From assembly GCA_048498515.1 (NCBI GenBank), contig JBEHXV010000021.1:27379-91378 (forward strand): DNA of 64,000 nt, in the 5' to 3' direction. This DNA comes from UBA4416 sp048498515. Lineage in GTDB: Bacteria > Bacteroidota > Bacteroidia > B-17B0 > Aurantibacillaceae. Below the pieces are notes generated by a model. The model saw only the letters and a program-made list of their open reading frames with translations, searched no databases and had not been told where the DNA came from. Below, in pieces: positions 52,073-61,002 of the stretch. Each line of letters opens with the position of its first letter. Positions within the stretch are counted from its first letter, which is position 1. Both the position numbers and the translations under genes were made by a program.

Positions 52073-55000
52073 ATGCGTAAAATTTATTTAAGCCTGTTAC
52101 TTATTATCAGCTGTCATGTTGCCTGGTCGCAGGGCGAAAACTGCTCGGGCGCAGTAACCCTGGTGAATGGGGCCTGTGTGGCAGGCACACCGGGAACCTC
52201 ACAAAACATTGTGGGTTGCGTTGGGAATGCCGATGATGACTCATGGTATAAATTTGTGGCTGCCAGTACAAGCCATTCCATTACTGTTACAGGCTCGGCA
52301 AGCTACGATGCCGTTCTCCAGTTCTTTTCAGGCACCTGCGGTTCTTTGATTTCGGGAGCGTGTGTCGACAATACCTTATCAGGCCAAACCGAATCAACCG
52401 TTGTATCGGGCCTAACCGTTGGTACAACTTACTATGTAAGGGTATATCATTACTTTGCAGGATCGGGCCCTGGTACCTTTACCATTTGTTTAAACAATCC
52501 ACCACCTGCTCCGGCTAATGACAATTGTGTGAACGCGACCAACTTAACCGTAAATGCCGGTTGTGTCAGTACTGCAGGAACAAGCTTTGGCGCTACCACG
52601 CAAACTCTTTATCCTGCCTGTTCGGGAACTGCCAACGATGATGTTTGGTATTCGTTTACAGCAACCAATTATACCCAAACCATACAGGTAGCCGGTTCCG
52701 CTTCCTTTGACGGGGTGATTGAGTTGTATTCAGGTTCCTGCGGTTCATTTACATCCTTAAGCTGTACAGATAATACTTTTTCGGGAGGTACCGAAACGGT
52801 TTCCGCGGGAGGTTTAACACCGGGCGCGACTTACTTTTTCAGGGTATATGATTATTACTCAACTTCCGGCTCTACGTTTAGCGTATGCGTTTCAGGAAGC
52901 AGCATTATTGCCGGAAGCCAGCCAAACGATGAACCCTGTAACGCAATTGTGCTACCTCCTGTTACAGCTGATTGTAACTATTCCACCTTCTCCAATGTAG
53001 GCGCTACGCAATCAACAGGAGCGCCCGCTCCTACAGGTTGTACAGGTGGTACGGGCGGTTGGACAGCCACATCAAAAGACGTATGGTTTGCCATTGTAGT
53101 ACCTGCCAGCGGGAATTTATGCATCACTCCACAACCAAACTTAACCGGAACTGTTGTTACCGATGGCGTGATGGCCTTGTATAGCGGATCGTGTGGAAGC
53201 TTAACACAAATTGCCTGCTCTGATGATGCGGATGCAAGCGCTCCGTATAATTACCCGGGCACGGCCAACGATTTTTTACCCTACATTAATGCTACGGGAT
53301 TAACACCGGGCACTACCGTTTATTTACGCTATTGGGGTTGGGGAAGTGAGAACGGGAGTTTTGGGATCTGTGTTCAGGCGCCAACCAACGATGTTTGTGC
53401 CAATGCCTTATACATTTGCGACATCAACGGCTATTCAGCGTCAACAAGTCCTGCTTATACACCCGACAGACCGGGAACAGGTACAGGACAAATGTACGGG
53501 AACAACGAAACGGCTGCCGGTGTAAACCAGCCTGATGGTACCAATACCGGAGGGATCTTTGGTTACTACCCGCCAAGCAATGTTGCGGGCCCCTACTCTT
53601 CTCCGGCAATTGATGTGAATATTGAGAACAATTCCTGGATCCGTTTTTCGGCAGCAAGTCCTACCATCGCTTTATTGGTGAATGTATACGACTGCTGGGA
53701 GAACGGACCAAGCAACAAAGGTGTGCAGATGCAGATCTTCAGCGGAACTAATTGTTCGAGCTTTACACCTGTTTCCACCTTCCAGGAAGGAATTGGAACC
53801 TATACCTTGAGTGCAACAGGGCTTACAGTAGGAAATACTTATTATTTAATGGTTGACGGCTGGGGCGGGAACATTTGTAACTATAACATCCAGGCGCTTT
53901 CGGGGGTTGCTTTCCCTAACATTACAGCCGCGCCGGGAAGCATTTGCCCGGGCCAGAGTTCCATTTTAACAGCACCAACAGGAGCAACGGGTTATACCTG
54001 GGAACCAACCGGGCAAAATACGCAAACCATTTCGGTAGCGCCGGGAACTACCATGACCTACACTTGTTTTGTAGGAGGCGTATGCGGTTATAAGCAAACA
54101 CTCACCAAAACAGTGACCATGCTCGCAGCTCCAAGTGTTTCTATTAATTCAAACAACCCCATTACTACCTGCGGTACCCAAACCATTGTCTTAACAGGTG
54201 GTGGAGCCAGTACCTATACCTGGAGTACGGGTAGCACAGCAGGTTCTTTTACGGTGGCGCCCCCGGGGAGCCAAACGTATTCGGTGATTGGTACTGCCGC
54301 TAATGGTTGTACGAGTACTGCCGTGAGTAACGTAACGGTCAACACTTTACCAACCATTGTTCCGGGAGCAACAGGATCAAACACCATTTGTAATGGCAGC
54401 AGTGCCAGTTTAACTGTCAGTGGAGCAAACACATACACCTGGTCACCTGCGGCAACACTTAGCCCGTCGACAGGTACGGCAGTTACCGCCACTCCCACCA
54501 CAGGCACTAATTACACAATAATTGGTACAGCCGCCAATGGTTGCACCAATTCGGCAACTTATTCGGTAACTGTGAATCCAAAGCCAACGATTGGTTCTAC
54601 AACAACAGGTTCGGTGGTGTGTAACGGGAATACGACATCCATTAGTGGTACCGGTGGTACTACTTATACCTGGTCGCCGGCAATAACCGACGGAGCTGCT
54701 TTTACACCACCTTTAGGTACAACCGTATATACGGTAATTGGTACCGCGGCAAACGGATGCACTAATACAGCCACCAGAAGCATTACAGTAACGCCTTTAC
54801 CAACATTAACTGTAAATACATCCAATTCGGTAATTTGTAATGGCAATGCTACCAGTTTAACAGCCAGCGGTGCTTCAACTTATACATGGAGCAATGGCGT
54901 TGCCAATGGCGCTTCATTCTCTCCTACTGTTACCGCCGATTATACCGTTACAGCCACATCGGCAGCGGGTTGTACCAATACAGCGGTAAGAACCATAACG

Positions 55001-58000
55001 GTTCATGCCTTACCAACCGTATCATCAACCGTTACCAATTCGGTTATTTGTAATGGCCAATCAACTACTTTATCAGGAACGGGCGCCAATACATATACCT
55101 GGACAGGTGGTGTAACCAACGGCAGTCCTTTTTCTCCTTCATCTACCAATACCTATACTGTAACGGGTACCGATGGGAATGGATGCGTAAATACTTCTGT
55201 GAGATCGGTTACAGTAAACCCGCTTCCAACAGTTGGTTCAACTACTACGGGTTCTGTTATCTGTAATGGTGGTTCTACAACTTTAAATGGTACGGGTGCA
55301 AGTACTTATACATGGAGCAGTGGTGTTAGTGATGGCGTAGCCTTTACACCATCCGCTACAGTAACTTATACCGTTACCGGGACCAATGCTGCAACGGGTT
55401 GCACCAATACAGCTGTAAGAACCATTACTGTGTCCCCTACTCCAACAGTTACCATATCAACCAGCAATTCAGTTATCTGTATCGGAAACTCAACATCGTT
55501 AACCGGAAGTGGAGCTACTACATATACCTGGAGCAATGGTGTGGCAAATGGCGCTACATTCTCGCCAACCACTACCGCAACCTATACCGTTATTGGAGCA
55601 ACAGGAGGTTGTACCAACACTGCGGTAAGAAACATTACAGTGAATCCTTTACCAACTGTTTCGTCAACTGCCAGCAACTCAACCATTTGTAATGGGGGTT
55701 CTACAACCTTAAGTGGTACAGGCGCCACAACTTATACCTGGACAGGTGGCATTAGTAACGGTGTAGCATTTTCGCCAACCACTACAACTACTTATACCGT
55801 AACGGGTACCGATGCAAACGGTTGTGTGAATACTTCGGTAAGAACGGTAACCGTAAATTCTATTCCAACATCAACCACAAGTACCAGTGGAACCATTACC
55901 TGCGTAACCAATACCGTGAATTTAAATTCAACCTTAGCCGGAGCCAACTATACCTGGACGGCACCTGGCGGAAGTGCCATTAGTGGTGGAACAGCCAATA
56001 ACCAAAATGCCATTGGCCAGGGCGCAGGAACTTACACTTTAAATGTGATGAGTTCGGCAGGTTGCACCTATTCAACTACTTTAGTAACCAATATTAATAC
56101 TCTTGCTCCAAGTGCCAGCGCGGGCAATGGAACCTTAACCTGCGCAGTCACATCAACTGTGCTCACAGGCGGGCCGGCAACAGGCGTTACTTATAGCTGG
56201 TCGGGCCCGGGGATTGTAGGAAGCAATACCATTGCCAATATTACCGCGTCGGTTGTAGGAACTTATTCCCTGGTAACGACCAGTACTGTTAATGGCTGCC
56301 CAAGCGCTACCGCCGCGGTTGCAACCTTAACCAATAATTTAACCACACCAACAGTTACGGCAGGTTCCAATCAAACCATTACCTGTGCGGCTCCTACAGT
56401 TACATTATCGGGATCGGCAACAGCGGGTTCCAATTACAGCTGGAGCAATGGCGCTCCTACCAGCACCACTACTGTTTCAGGATCGGGAACCTACACACTT
56501 ACAGCCATTAATCCATCAACAGGTTGTTCGGCCACATCTACCGTACAGGTGTTACCAAGCGCGGGGACTCCTACCGGAAATATCAGCGCAGCATCCAATT
56601 CAATTACCTGTGCCAATACATCGGCAACTGTTAGTATTACTTCGGGGAGCAGCCCTATCTCCATCAGCTGGACAGGACCAGGAATTACCGGCCCTACCAA
56701 TACAGCATCCACCACCGTATCGCAAGGTAATGTGACCTACACCGTAACACTGACTAACACCTCAAGCATGTGTTCACAGGCCTATAATGTGTTTGTACCG
56801 TTAAATACAACACCGGTGGTTGCGAGCGCAAGCATTTCGGCAGGTTCATCAAGCATTACCTGTTCAACTACCAGCTTAACCTTAAGCTCATCGCCTACAG
56901 GTCCTAATTATACGTATTCGTGGACAGGTCCCGGAATTGTTTCGGGTGGAAATACCGCGAACCCGGTTGTTGACCTGGGTGGTACTTATTCTGTAACCAT
57001 TACCAATACCATCAACGGTTGTTCGGGTGTTACGGGCACTACTAACGTAGCAGTTCCGTCGAATACGGCTACGCCTACCCTAAGCCTAAGCGCAACATCG
57101 GTAACAACAACCTGTGGTAATCCAAGCGCAACGGTTACCGCCAGCAGCAACTCCAATCCAAATACAACTTATACGTGGACGGCCCCGGCAACCGGAACCA
57201 TCAGCAGCACTTCGGTAAGCAACCCATCTATTGGTGGTAGCGGTGTATTTACCCTTGCCATTACCAATACGGTAAGTGGTTGTCCATCGGCTCCGATGAC
57301 CGTAACGGTGACAGCTGATGCAAACATTCCAACATTTACCTTATCGTCAAATGCTGTAATTGCAAATTGCAGCACACCGGCACCTGGCATCACCATCAGT
57401 ACATCTCCTTCGGGCTTAACGTATTCATGGAGCCCTGCGCCAAATTCGGGAGGCAACACAGCAAGTCCAACATTTACAGCAGCGGGAAATTATACCTGCC
57501 TGGTGACAAACCCCGGCAACTCCTGTAGTACCAATGTTCCGGTAGTAGCCGTTACCGTGGATAAAACAGCGCCAACTGCAACAGCTACTCCTGCCTCATC
57601 CATTACCTGTAGCAGCACTTTAATTGCCATTAGCTCAACCGTAACACCTGCTACAGATGTAACTTACAACTGGACGGGACCAAATGTTGTTTCGGGTAAC
57701 ACAAGCCTTTCGCCAACCATTGGCAGTGGCGGTAATTATGTGATTGCCCTCACCAACACTGTAAATGGTTGTACAAACTCGTATACGGTTAACGTACCAA
57801 CCAATACCACTGTTCCAACGTTGAGCTTAACGGCCAACTCGTTAACGACCACCTGCGCAAACCCAACAGCAACATTTAATGCATCGAGCAGCGCGGCAAT
57901 TGCCAGCTATAGCTGGACATCGCCAAGTGGTGGCTCATTGACCAGTAATACAACCAATACGCCAACAGCCAGCGGTAGTGGGGTATTTACAGTGAGTGTG

Positions 58001-60277
58001 ACCGATCCGGTGAACGGTTGCGTTTCCGCTTCCATGACAGCTACCTTAACTGCGGATGCAAATATTCCTACATTTAGCTTACCGGCCAATACGGCAACCA
58101 TTACCTGCGCTATATCCAGTCCAAGTGTATCGTTAACATCAACGGTAAGTGGCGTTACCTATTCATGGAGCCCCGCTCCATCATCGGGCGCAACTGCAGC
58201 AAGTCCTACATTTACCGCACCCGGAAGCTACACCTGCTTAATTACAAACCCAACAAACTCCTGTAGCACAAGCGGCGCGGTAGTAACTGTTACGCAAGAT
58301 CTGGCCCAGCCAACAGCAACAGCTTCTGTAGCTTCTTCTATCACTTGCTCTACTAACAGTTTAAGCATTACATCTGTCGTTACTCCAACAAATAACGTAA
58401 GTTATAACTGGTCGGGGCCAAATGTACTGAGTGGTTCCACCACGCTTTCGCCGGTTATTGGCGCAGGCGGCGATTACGTCATTGCTATGACCAACACTGT
58501 AAACGGTTGCACCAACACCTATACTGTCACTGTTCCAACCAATACTGTAACGCCTGCCATTAATGTTGCCGCTAATGCTTATACAACCACTTGCTCTGCC
58601 CCGGGTGTTACCTTATCAGCGACAAGTAGTTCCGATCCTGCTACCACTTATAGCTGGACTGCCCCGTCAACCGGCACCATCAGCAATGCTACCATTAGTA
58701 ACCCGGTTGTTGGTGGAAGCGGTGTGTTTACGGTAGCTGTTACCAATACGGTTAACGGTTGCGGATCGGCTGTTGAAACTGTAACCATTACTCCTGACCT
58801 GAACATTCCTACATTTAGTTTACAGGCAACATCGGCTACCATTAACTGTTCTGTTCCATCACCTAGTGTGTCATTGACATCCACTGTAACGGGTGTTACC
58901 TATTCGTGGAGCCCTGTTCCGGCATCGGGAGCAACTACAGCCAGCCCAACATTTACTGCAGCAGGAAACTACACCTGCACCATTACCAACCCGGCCAACA
59001 ACTGCTCAACCAATGGGGCGCAGGTTTCGGTTAATACAGATACTGCGCTACCTACCGCGGCCATTACGCCAAACGCATCGGTAACCTGCAGTTCGAATAC
59101 CGTTACGCTTGCATCAACAGTAACACCTGCTTCGGCTACTTACACCTGGTCGGGAACAGGAATTACAGGCGGTGTAAACAGCTCTTCCGCTACTGCAACC
59201 ACAGGTTCTTATTCGTTAACTGTGACGGATCCGGCAAACGGTTGCTCGGTTACCGCAACGGCTGCTGTAGGAACCAATACAACGGCACCTACATTAACGG
59301 TTGCTTCAACAAGCACCGTAATTAGTTGTGCTGTTACCAGCAGTACACTAACAGCAGGTTCTGTATCAGGCACGCCAACATGGGTGATCCCGGGCGGAAG
59401 CTCTGCCAGCAATCCTGTTACAGCTATTGTTCCGGGCGATTACGTAGCTACTGTTATTGACAGCAACAATGGCTGTACTGCTTCACAAACAATAACCGTT
59501 ACCGGTAATAGCACTGCCCCAACTGCTGATGCCGGAGCGTCTACAGTGGTACCTTGCGGTTCATCAAGTGTTACCTTAATGGGTTCAACCACCAGCACCG
59601 ACGTGGTAACCTATAGCTGGGCGGGTCCTATTGCGGGCAGTATTAGCGGAGCCAGCAACATCGCCAACCCAACCGTAACAAGTGCCGGTGTGTATACCTT
59701 AACGGTAACCAACAGCAGCAGCGGTTGTTCGCAAACAGCAACAGTGAGTGTCACTCAAAATAACGTAACGGCAAGCTTTAATGCCGACCCAATAACGGGT
59801 GAAGCGCCTTTAGCTGTAACGTTTACAAACACAAGCGTGGGCGCTACTTCTTACAGCTGGAATTTTGGAAACGGCAGCACATCAACCGCCCAGGATCCAA
59901 ATACACTGTTTAACGATGCAGGAACTTATTATGTGATCCTGACTGCCAGCAATGGCCCATGTTCTGACACAGCAGTAAGAACTATTGTTGTTGAAGACGG
60001 CTTTAGTATTGAGATCCCTAATGTGTTTACGCCAAATGGCGATGGCGCCAACGAGTTGTTCCACATTAAAACAAGCGGCGTAAAATCGGCCGAAGGATAT
60101 ATTTATAACCGTTGGGGACAAATACTTTACAGCTGGGATGTATTGAATATTTCATGGGACGGTAAAGCCAGCAATGGTGAGAATTGCCCTGATGGAACGT
60201 ATTACTACCTGATAAAAGTGATTGATAAAAAAGATAAAGAGCACTTAGCCCCCGGCTTTGTACTTATTGCCCGATAA
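52073..60277 (+). CDS. Giant multi-Ig adhesin with gliding-type (type B) C-terminal domain
   Basis: The 2734-residue protein has a signal peptide (about 1-19, AWSQ). Four pre-peptidase-like beta domains fill about 20-605 (motifs DDSWYKFVA, DDVWYSFTA, DVWFAIVVP, NSWIRFSAA). Then Ig-like modules of 75-90 residues follow, in two classes: one with NSVICNGxSTTLSGTGAxTYTW (about 690-1245) and one with SITCSxxTLxxTxTP (about 1250-2560). A PKD-like domain (about 2566-2642) precedes a gliding-motility-associated C-terminal domain (2645-2734: IPNVFTPNGDGANELF, then IYNRWGQILYSW, DGTYYYLIKV), the type B sorting signal of the type IX system. It resembles SprB-like adhesins. Ig modules may bind surfaces or glycans. 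Confidence 0.85.
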   Translation: MRKIYLSLLLIISCHVAWSQGENCSGAVTLVNGACVAGTPGTSQNIVGCVGNADDDSWYKFVAASTSHSITVTGSASYDAVLQFFSGTCGSLISGACVDNTLSGQTESTVVSGLTVGTTYYVRVYHYFAGSGPGTFTICLNNPPPAPANDNCVNATNLTVNAGCVSTAGTSFGATTQTLYPACSGTANDDVWYSFTATNYTQTIQVAGSASFDGVIELYSGSCGSFTSLSCTDNTFSGGTETVSAGGLTPGATYFFRVYDYYSTSGSTFSVCVSGSSIIAGSQPNDEPCNAIVLPPVTADCNYSTFSNVGATQSTGAPAPTGCTGGTGGWTATSKDVWFAIVVPASGNLCITPQPNLTGTVVTDGVMALYSGSCGSLTQIACSDDADASAPYNYPGTANDFLPYINATGLTPGTTVYLRYWGWGSENGSFGICVQAPTNDVCANALYICDINGYSASTSPAYTPDRPGTGTGQMYGNNETAAGVNQPDGTNTGGIFGYYPPSNVAGPYSSPAIDVNIENNSWIRFSAASPTIALLVNVYDCWENGPSNKGVQMQIFSGTNCSSFTPVSTFQEGIGTYTLSATGLTVGNTYYLMVDGWGGNICNYNIQALSGVAFPNITAAPGSICPGQSSILTAPTGATGYTWEPTGQNTQTISVAPGTTMTYTCFVGGVCGYKQTLTKTVTMLAAPSVSINSNNPITTCGTQTIVLTGGGASTYTWSTGSTAGSFTVAPPGSQTYSVIGTAANGCTSTAVSNVTVNTLPTIVPGATGSNTICNGSSASLTVSGANTYTWSPAATLSPSTGTAVTATPTTGTNYTIIGTAANGCTNSATYSVTVNPKPTIGSTTTGSVVCNGNTTSISGTGGTTYTWSPAITDGAAFTPPLGTTVYTVIGTAANGCTNTATRSITVTPLPTLTVNTSNSVICNGNATSLTASGASTYTWSNGVANGASFSPTVTADYTVTATSAAGCTNTAVRTITVHALPTVSSTVTNSVICNGQSTTLSGTGANTYTWTGGVTNGSPFSPSSTNTYTVTGTDGNGCVNTSVRSVTVNPLPTVGSTTTGSVICNGGSTTLNGTGASTYTWSSGVSDGVAFTPSATVTYTVTGTNAATGCTNTAVRTITVSPTPTVTISTSNSVICIGNSTSLTGSGATTYTWSNGVANGATFSPTTTATYTVIGATGGCTNTAVRNITVNPLPTVSSTASNSTICNGGSTTLSGTGATTYTWTGGISNGVAFSPTTTTTYTVTGTDANGCVNTSVRTVTVNSIPTSTTSTSGTITCVTNTVNLNSTLAGANYTWTAPGGSAISGGTANNQNAIGQGAGTYTLNVMSSAGCTYSTTLVTNINTLAPSASAGNGTLTCAVTSTVLTGGPATGVTYSWSGPGIVGSNTIANITASVVGTYSLVTTSTVNGCPSATAAVATLTNNLTTPTVTAGSNQTITCAAPTVTLSGSATAGSNYSWSNGAPTSTTTVSGSGTYTLTAINPSTGCSATSTVQVLPSAGTPTGNISAASNSITCANTSATVSITSGSSPISISWTGPGITGPTNTASTTVSQGNVTYTVTLTNTSSMCSQAYNVFVPLNTTPVVASASISAGSSSITCSTTSLTLSSSPTGPNYTYSWTGPGIVSGGNTANPVVDLGGTYSVTITNTINGCSGVTGTTNVAVPSNTATPTLSLSATSVTTTCGNPSATVTASSNSNPNTTYTWTAPATGTISSTSVSNPSIGGSGVFTLAITNTVSGCPSAPMTVTVTADANIPTFTLSSNAVIANCSTPAPGITISTSPSGLTYSWSPAPNSGGNTASPTFTAAGNYTCLVTNPGNSCSTNVPVVAVTVDKTAPTATATPASSITCSSTLIAISSTVTPATDVTYNWTGPNVVSGNTSLSPTIGSGGNYVIALTNTVNGCTNSYTVNVPTNTTVPTLSLTANSLTTTCANPTATFNASSSAAIASYSWTSPSGGSLTSNTTNTPTASGSGVFTVSVTDPVNGCVSASMTATLTADANIPTFSLPANTATITCAISSPSVSLTSTVSGVTYSWSPAPSSGATAASPTFTAPGSYTCLITNPTNSCSTSGAVVTVTQDLAQPTATASVASSITCSTNSLSITSVVTPTNNVSYNWSGPNVLSGSTTLSPVIGAGGDYVIAMTNTVNGCTNTYTVTVPTNTVTPAINVAANAYTTTCSAPGVTLSATSSSDPATTYSWTAPSTGTISNATISNPVVGGSGVFTVAVTNTVNGCGSAVETVTITPDLNIPTFSLQATSATINCSVPSPSVSLTSTVTGVTYSWSPVPASGATTASPTFTAAGNYTCTITNPANNCSTNGAQVSVNTDTALPTAAITPNASVTCSSNTVTLASTVTPASATYTWSGTGITGGVNSSSATATTGSYSLTVTDPANGCSVTATAAVGTNTTAPTLTVASTSTVISCAVTSSTLTAGSVSGTPTWVIPGGSSASNPVTAIVPGDYVATVIDSNNGCTASQTITVTGNSTAPTADAGASTVVPCGSSSVTLMGSTTSTDVVTYSWAGPIAGSISGASNIANPTVTSAGVYTLTVTNSSSGCSQTATVSVTQNNVTASFNADPITGEAPLAVTFTNTSVGATSYSWNFGNGSTSTAQDPNTLFNDAGTYYVILTASNGPCSDTAVRTIVVEDGFSIEIPNVFTPNGDGANELFHIKTSGVKSAEGYIYNRWGQILYSWDVLNISWDGKASNGENCPDGTYYYLIKVIDKKDKEHLAPGFVLIAR
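57074..59290 (+). repeat. Triple ~740-bp super-repeat of three Ig modules
   Basis: Within the adhesin a unit of about 246 residues occurs three times, starting near 57074, 57815 and 58553 (periods 741 and 738 bp; residues about 1668, 1915 and 2161). Each unit consists of one TTTCxxPxxTxxASSxxxxT-type module, one NIPTFSL...SWSPxPxSG module and one SITCSxxxxxITSxVTP-type module. The third copy has a divergent final module. Such long in-frame repeats can recombine and change adhesin length. Confidence 0.7.
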
Positions 60278-60316
60278 AAAAAGGCCCGTCACCATAAATC
60301 GTGACGGGCCTTTTTA
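60276..60316 (+). terminator. Bidirectional terminator after the adhesin gene
   Basis: AAAAAGGCCCGTCAC (60279-60293) and GTGACGGGCCTTTTT (60301-60315) form a perfect stem with a 7-nt loop; A-tract and T-tract serve both strands. It ends the adhesin transcript and that of the convergent gene at 60331. Confidence 0.88.
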
Positions 60317-60330
60317 ATATTTTTTATTGC

Positions 60331-60975
60331 CTATGTAAAAAGATTATACAAAATTAATGCGATTAAACACACAATACCCAGCACTACAATACTATTTCCG
60401 TGTTGCCTGTCCGCTTTTGTATACACATAAACCCGCTCGCCGTTAGGTAATACTTTTTTAAAGCTCATTAAATGCCAGCCTATGAGTATTCCCAATACGC
60501 CTCCGCCCAAAGCCAACACATAACCAAGAAAGGTCCACAAGGCATTACCGCTCTCGGGTTCCGCCAACTTTTCCAGGCGTTGTTCTTTCAACTCCTTTAC
60601 CTGATCGGAGGTAATGGCAATACCATGCGTGGCTAAAATGTGTTTTGCCAGTAAAAAGTCTTCTTTACTCCACTCGTCCGGTTTTTGTATAATTTCCAAT
60701 AGCTCTGCTTGCGAGAACTGGAACAAATAATGGTCCTTGTCTATGTTCCCGAGATTATTTTCCGCGATTGTTTCAAGCAGCTCATCCACTTTTGCAAAAT
60801 CGTCCTTACGAAGTTTTACCTCTTTTTCCCTGTCACGGTTGGGCACAAAGGTCACATCTACCGAAATTGAATTATCAACCACTTCAAATTCAATATCGTT
60901 GTCTTTCAGCAATTGTATAAGTTCTACAGCCTCGTCTATTGACCAGAATTTTTGATAGGTTACAAAATCGCTCAT
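60331..60975 (-). CDS. Putative signal-transducing membrane protein (DUF2007-like N-terminus)
   Basis: The 214-residue protein starts with a DUF2007-like alpha-beta domain (about 3-70: FWSIDEAVELIQLLKDNDIE, then VVDNSISVDVTFVPNRDREK) and a helical middle part (about 95-140: FSQAELLEIIQKPDEWSKED). Two membrane helices follow (about 145-167 and 192-213) with a YVYTKADRQHGN loop between. DUF2007 is listed as a putative signal transducer, with no proven ligand. The phosphatase gene ends 27 bp upstream on the same strand, and the two probably form one transcript ending at 60276. Confidence 0.6.
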   Translation of the reverse strand: MSDFVTYQKFWSIDEAVELIQLLKDNDIEFEVVDNSISVDVTFVPNRDREKEVKLRKDDFAKVDELLETIAENNLGNIDKDHYLFQFSQAELLEIIQKPDEWSKEDFLLAKHILATHGIAITSDQVKELKEQRLEKLAEPESGNALWTFLGYVLALGGGVLGILIGWHLMSFKKVLPNGERVYVYTKADRQHGNSIVVLGIVCLIALILYNLFT

Positions 60976-61002
60976 AATAATTGGTGTTTTTATTTTAATA
61001 AC

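Noticed and set aside
57169..58884. Minus-strand frames of 60-100 residues across the adhesin gene
   Set aside because: They are Val/Pro-rich shadows of the Thr-rich plus-strand repeats and recur at the same place in each repeat.
54000..59900. CRISPR-like or satellite array
   Set aside because: The repeats are in frame, coding, of unequal length and match Ig-like modules; no short identical repeats with unique spacers occur.
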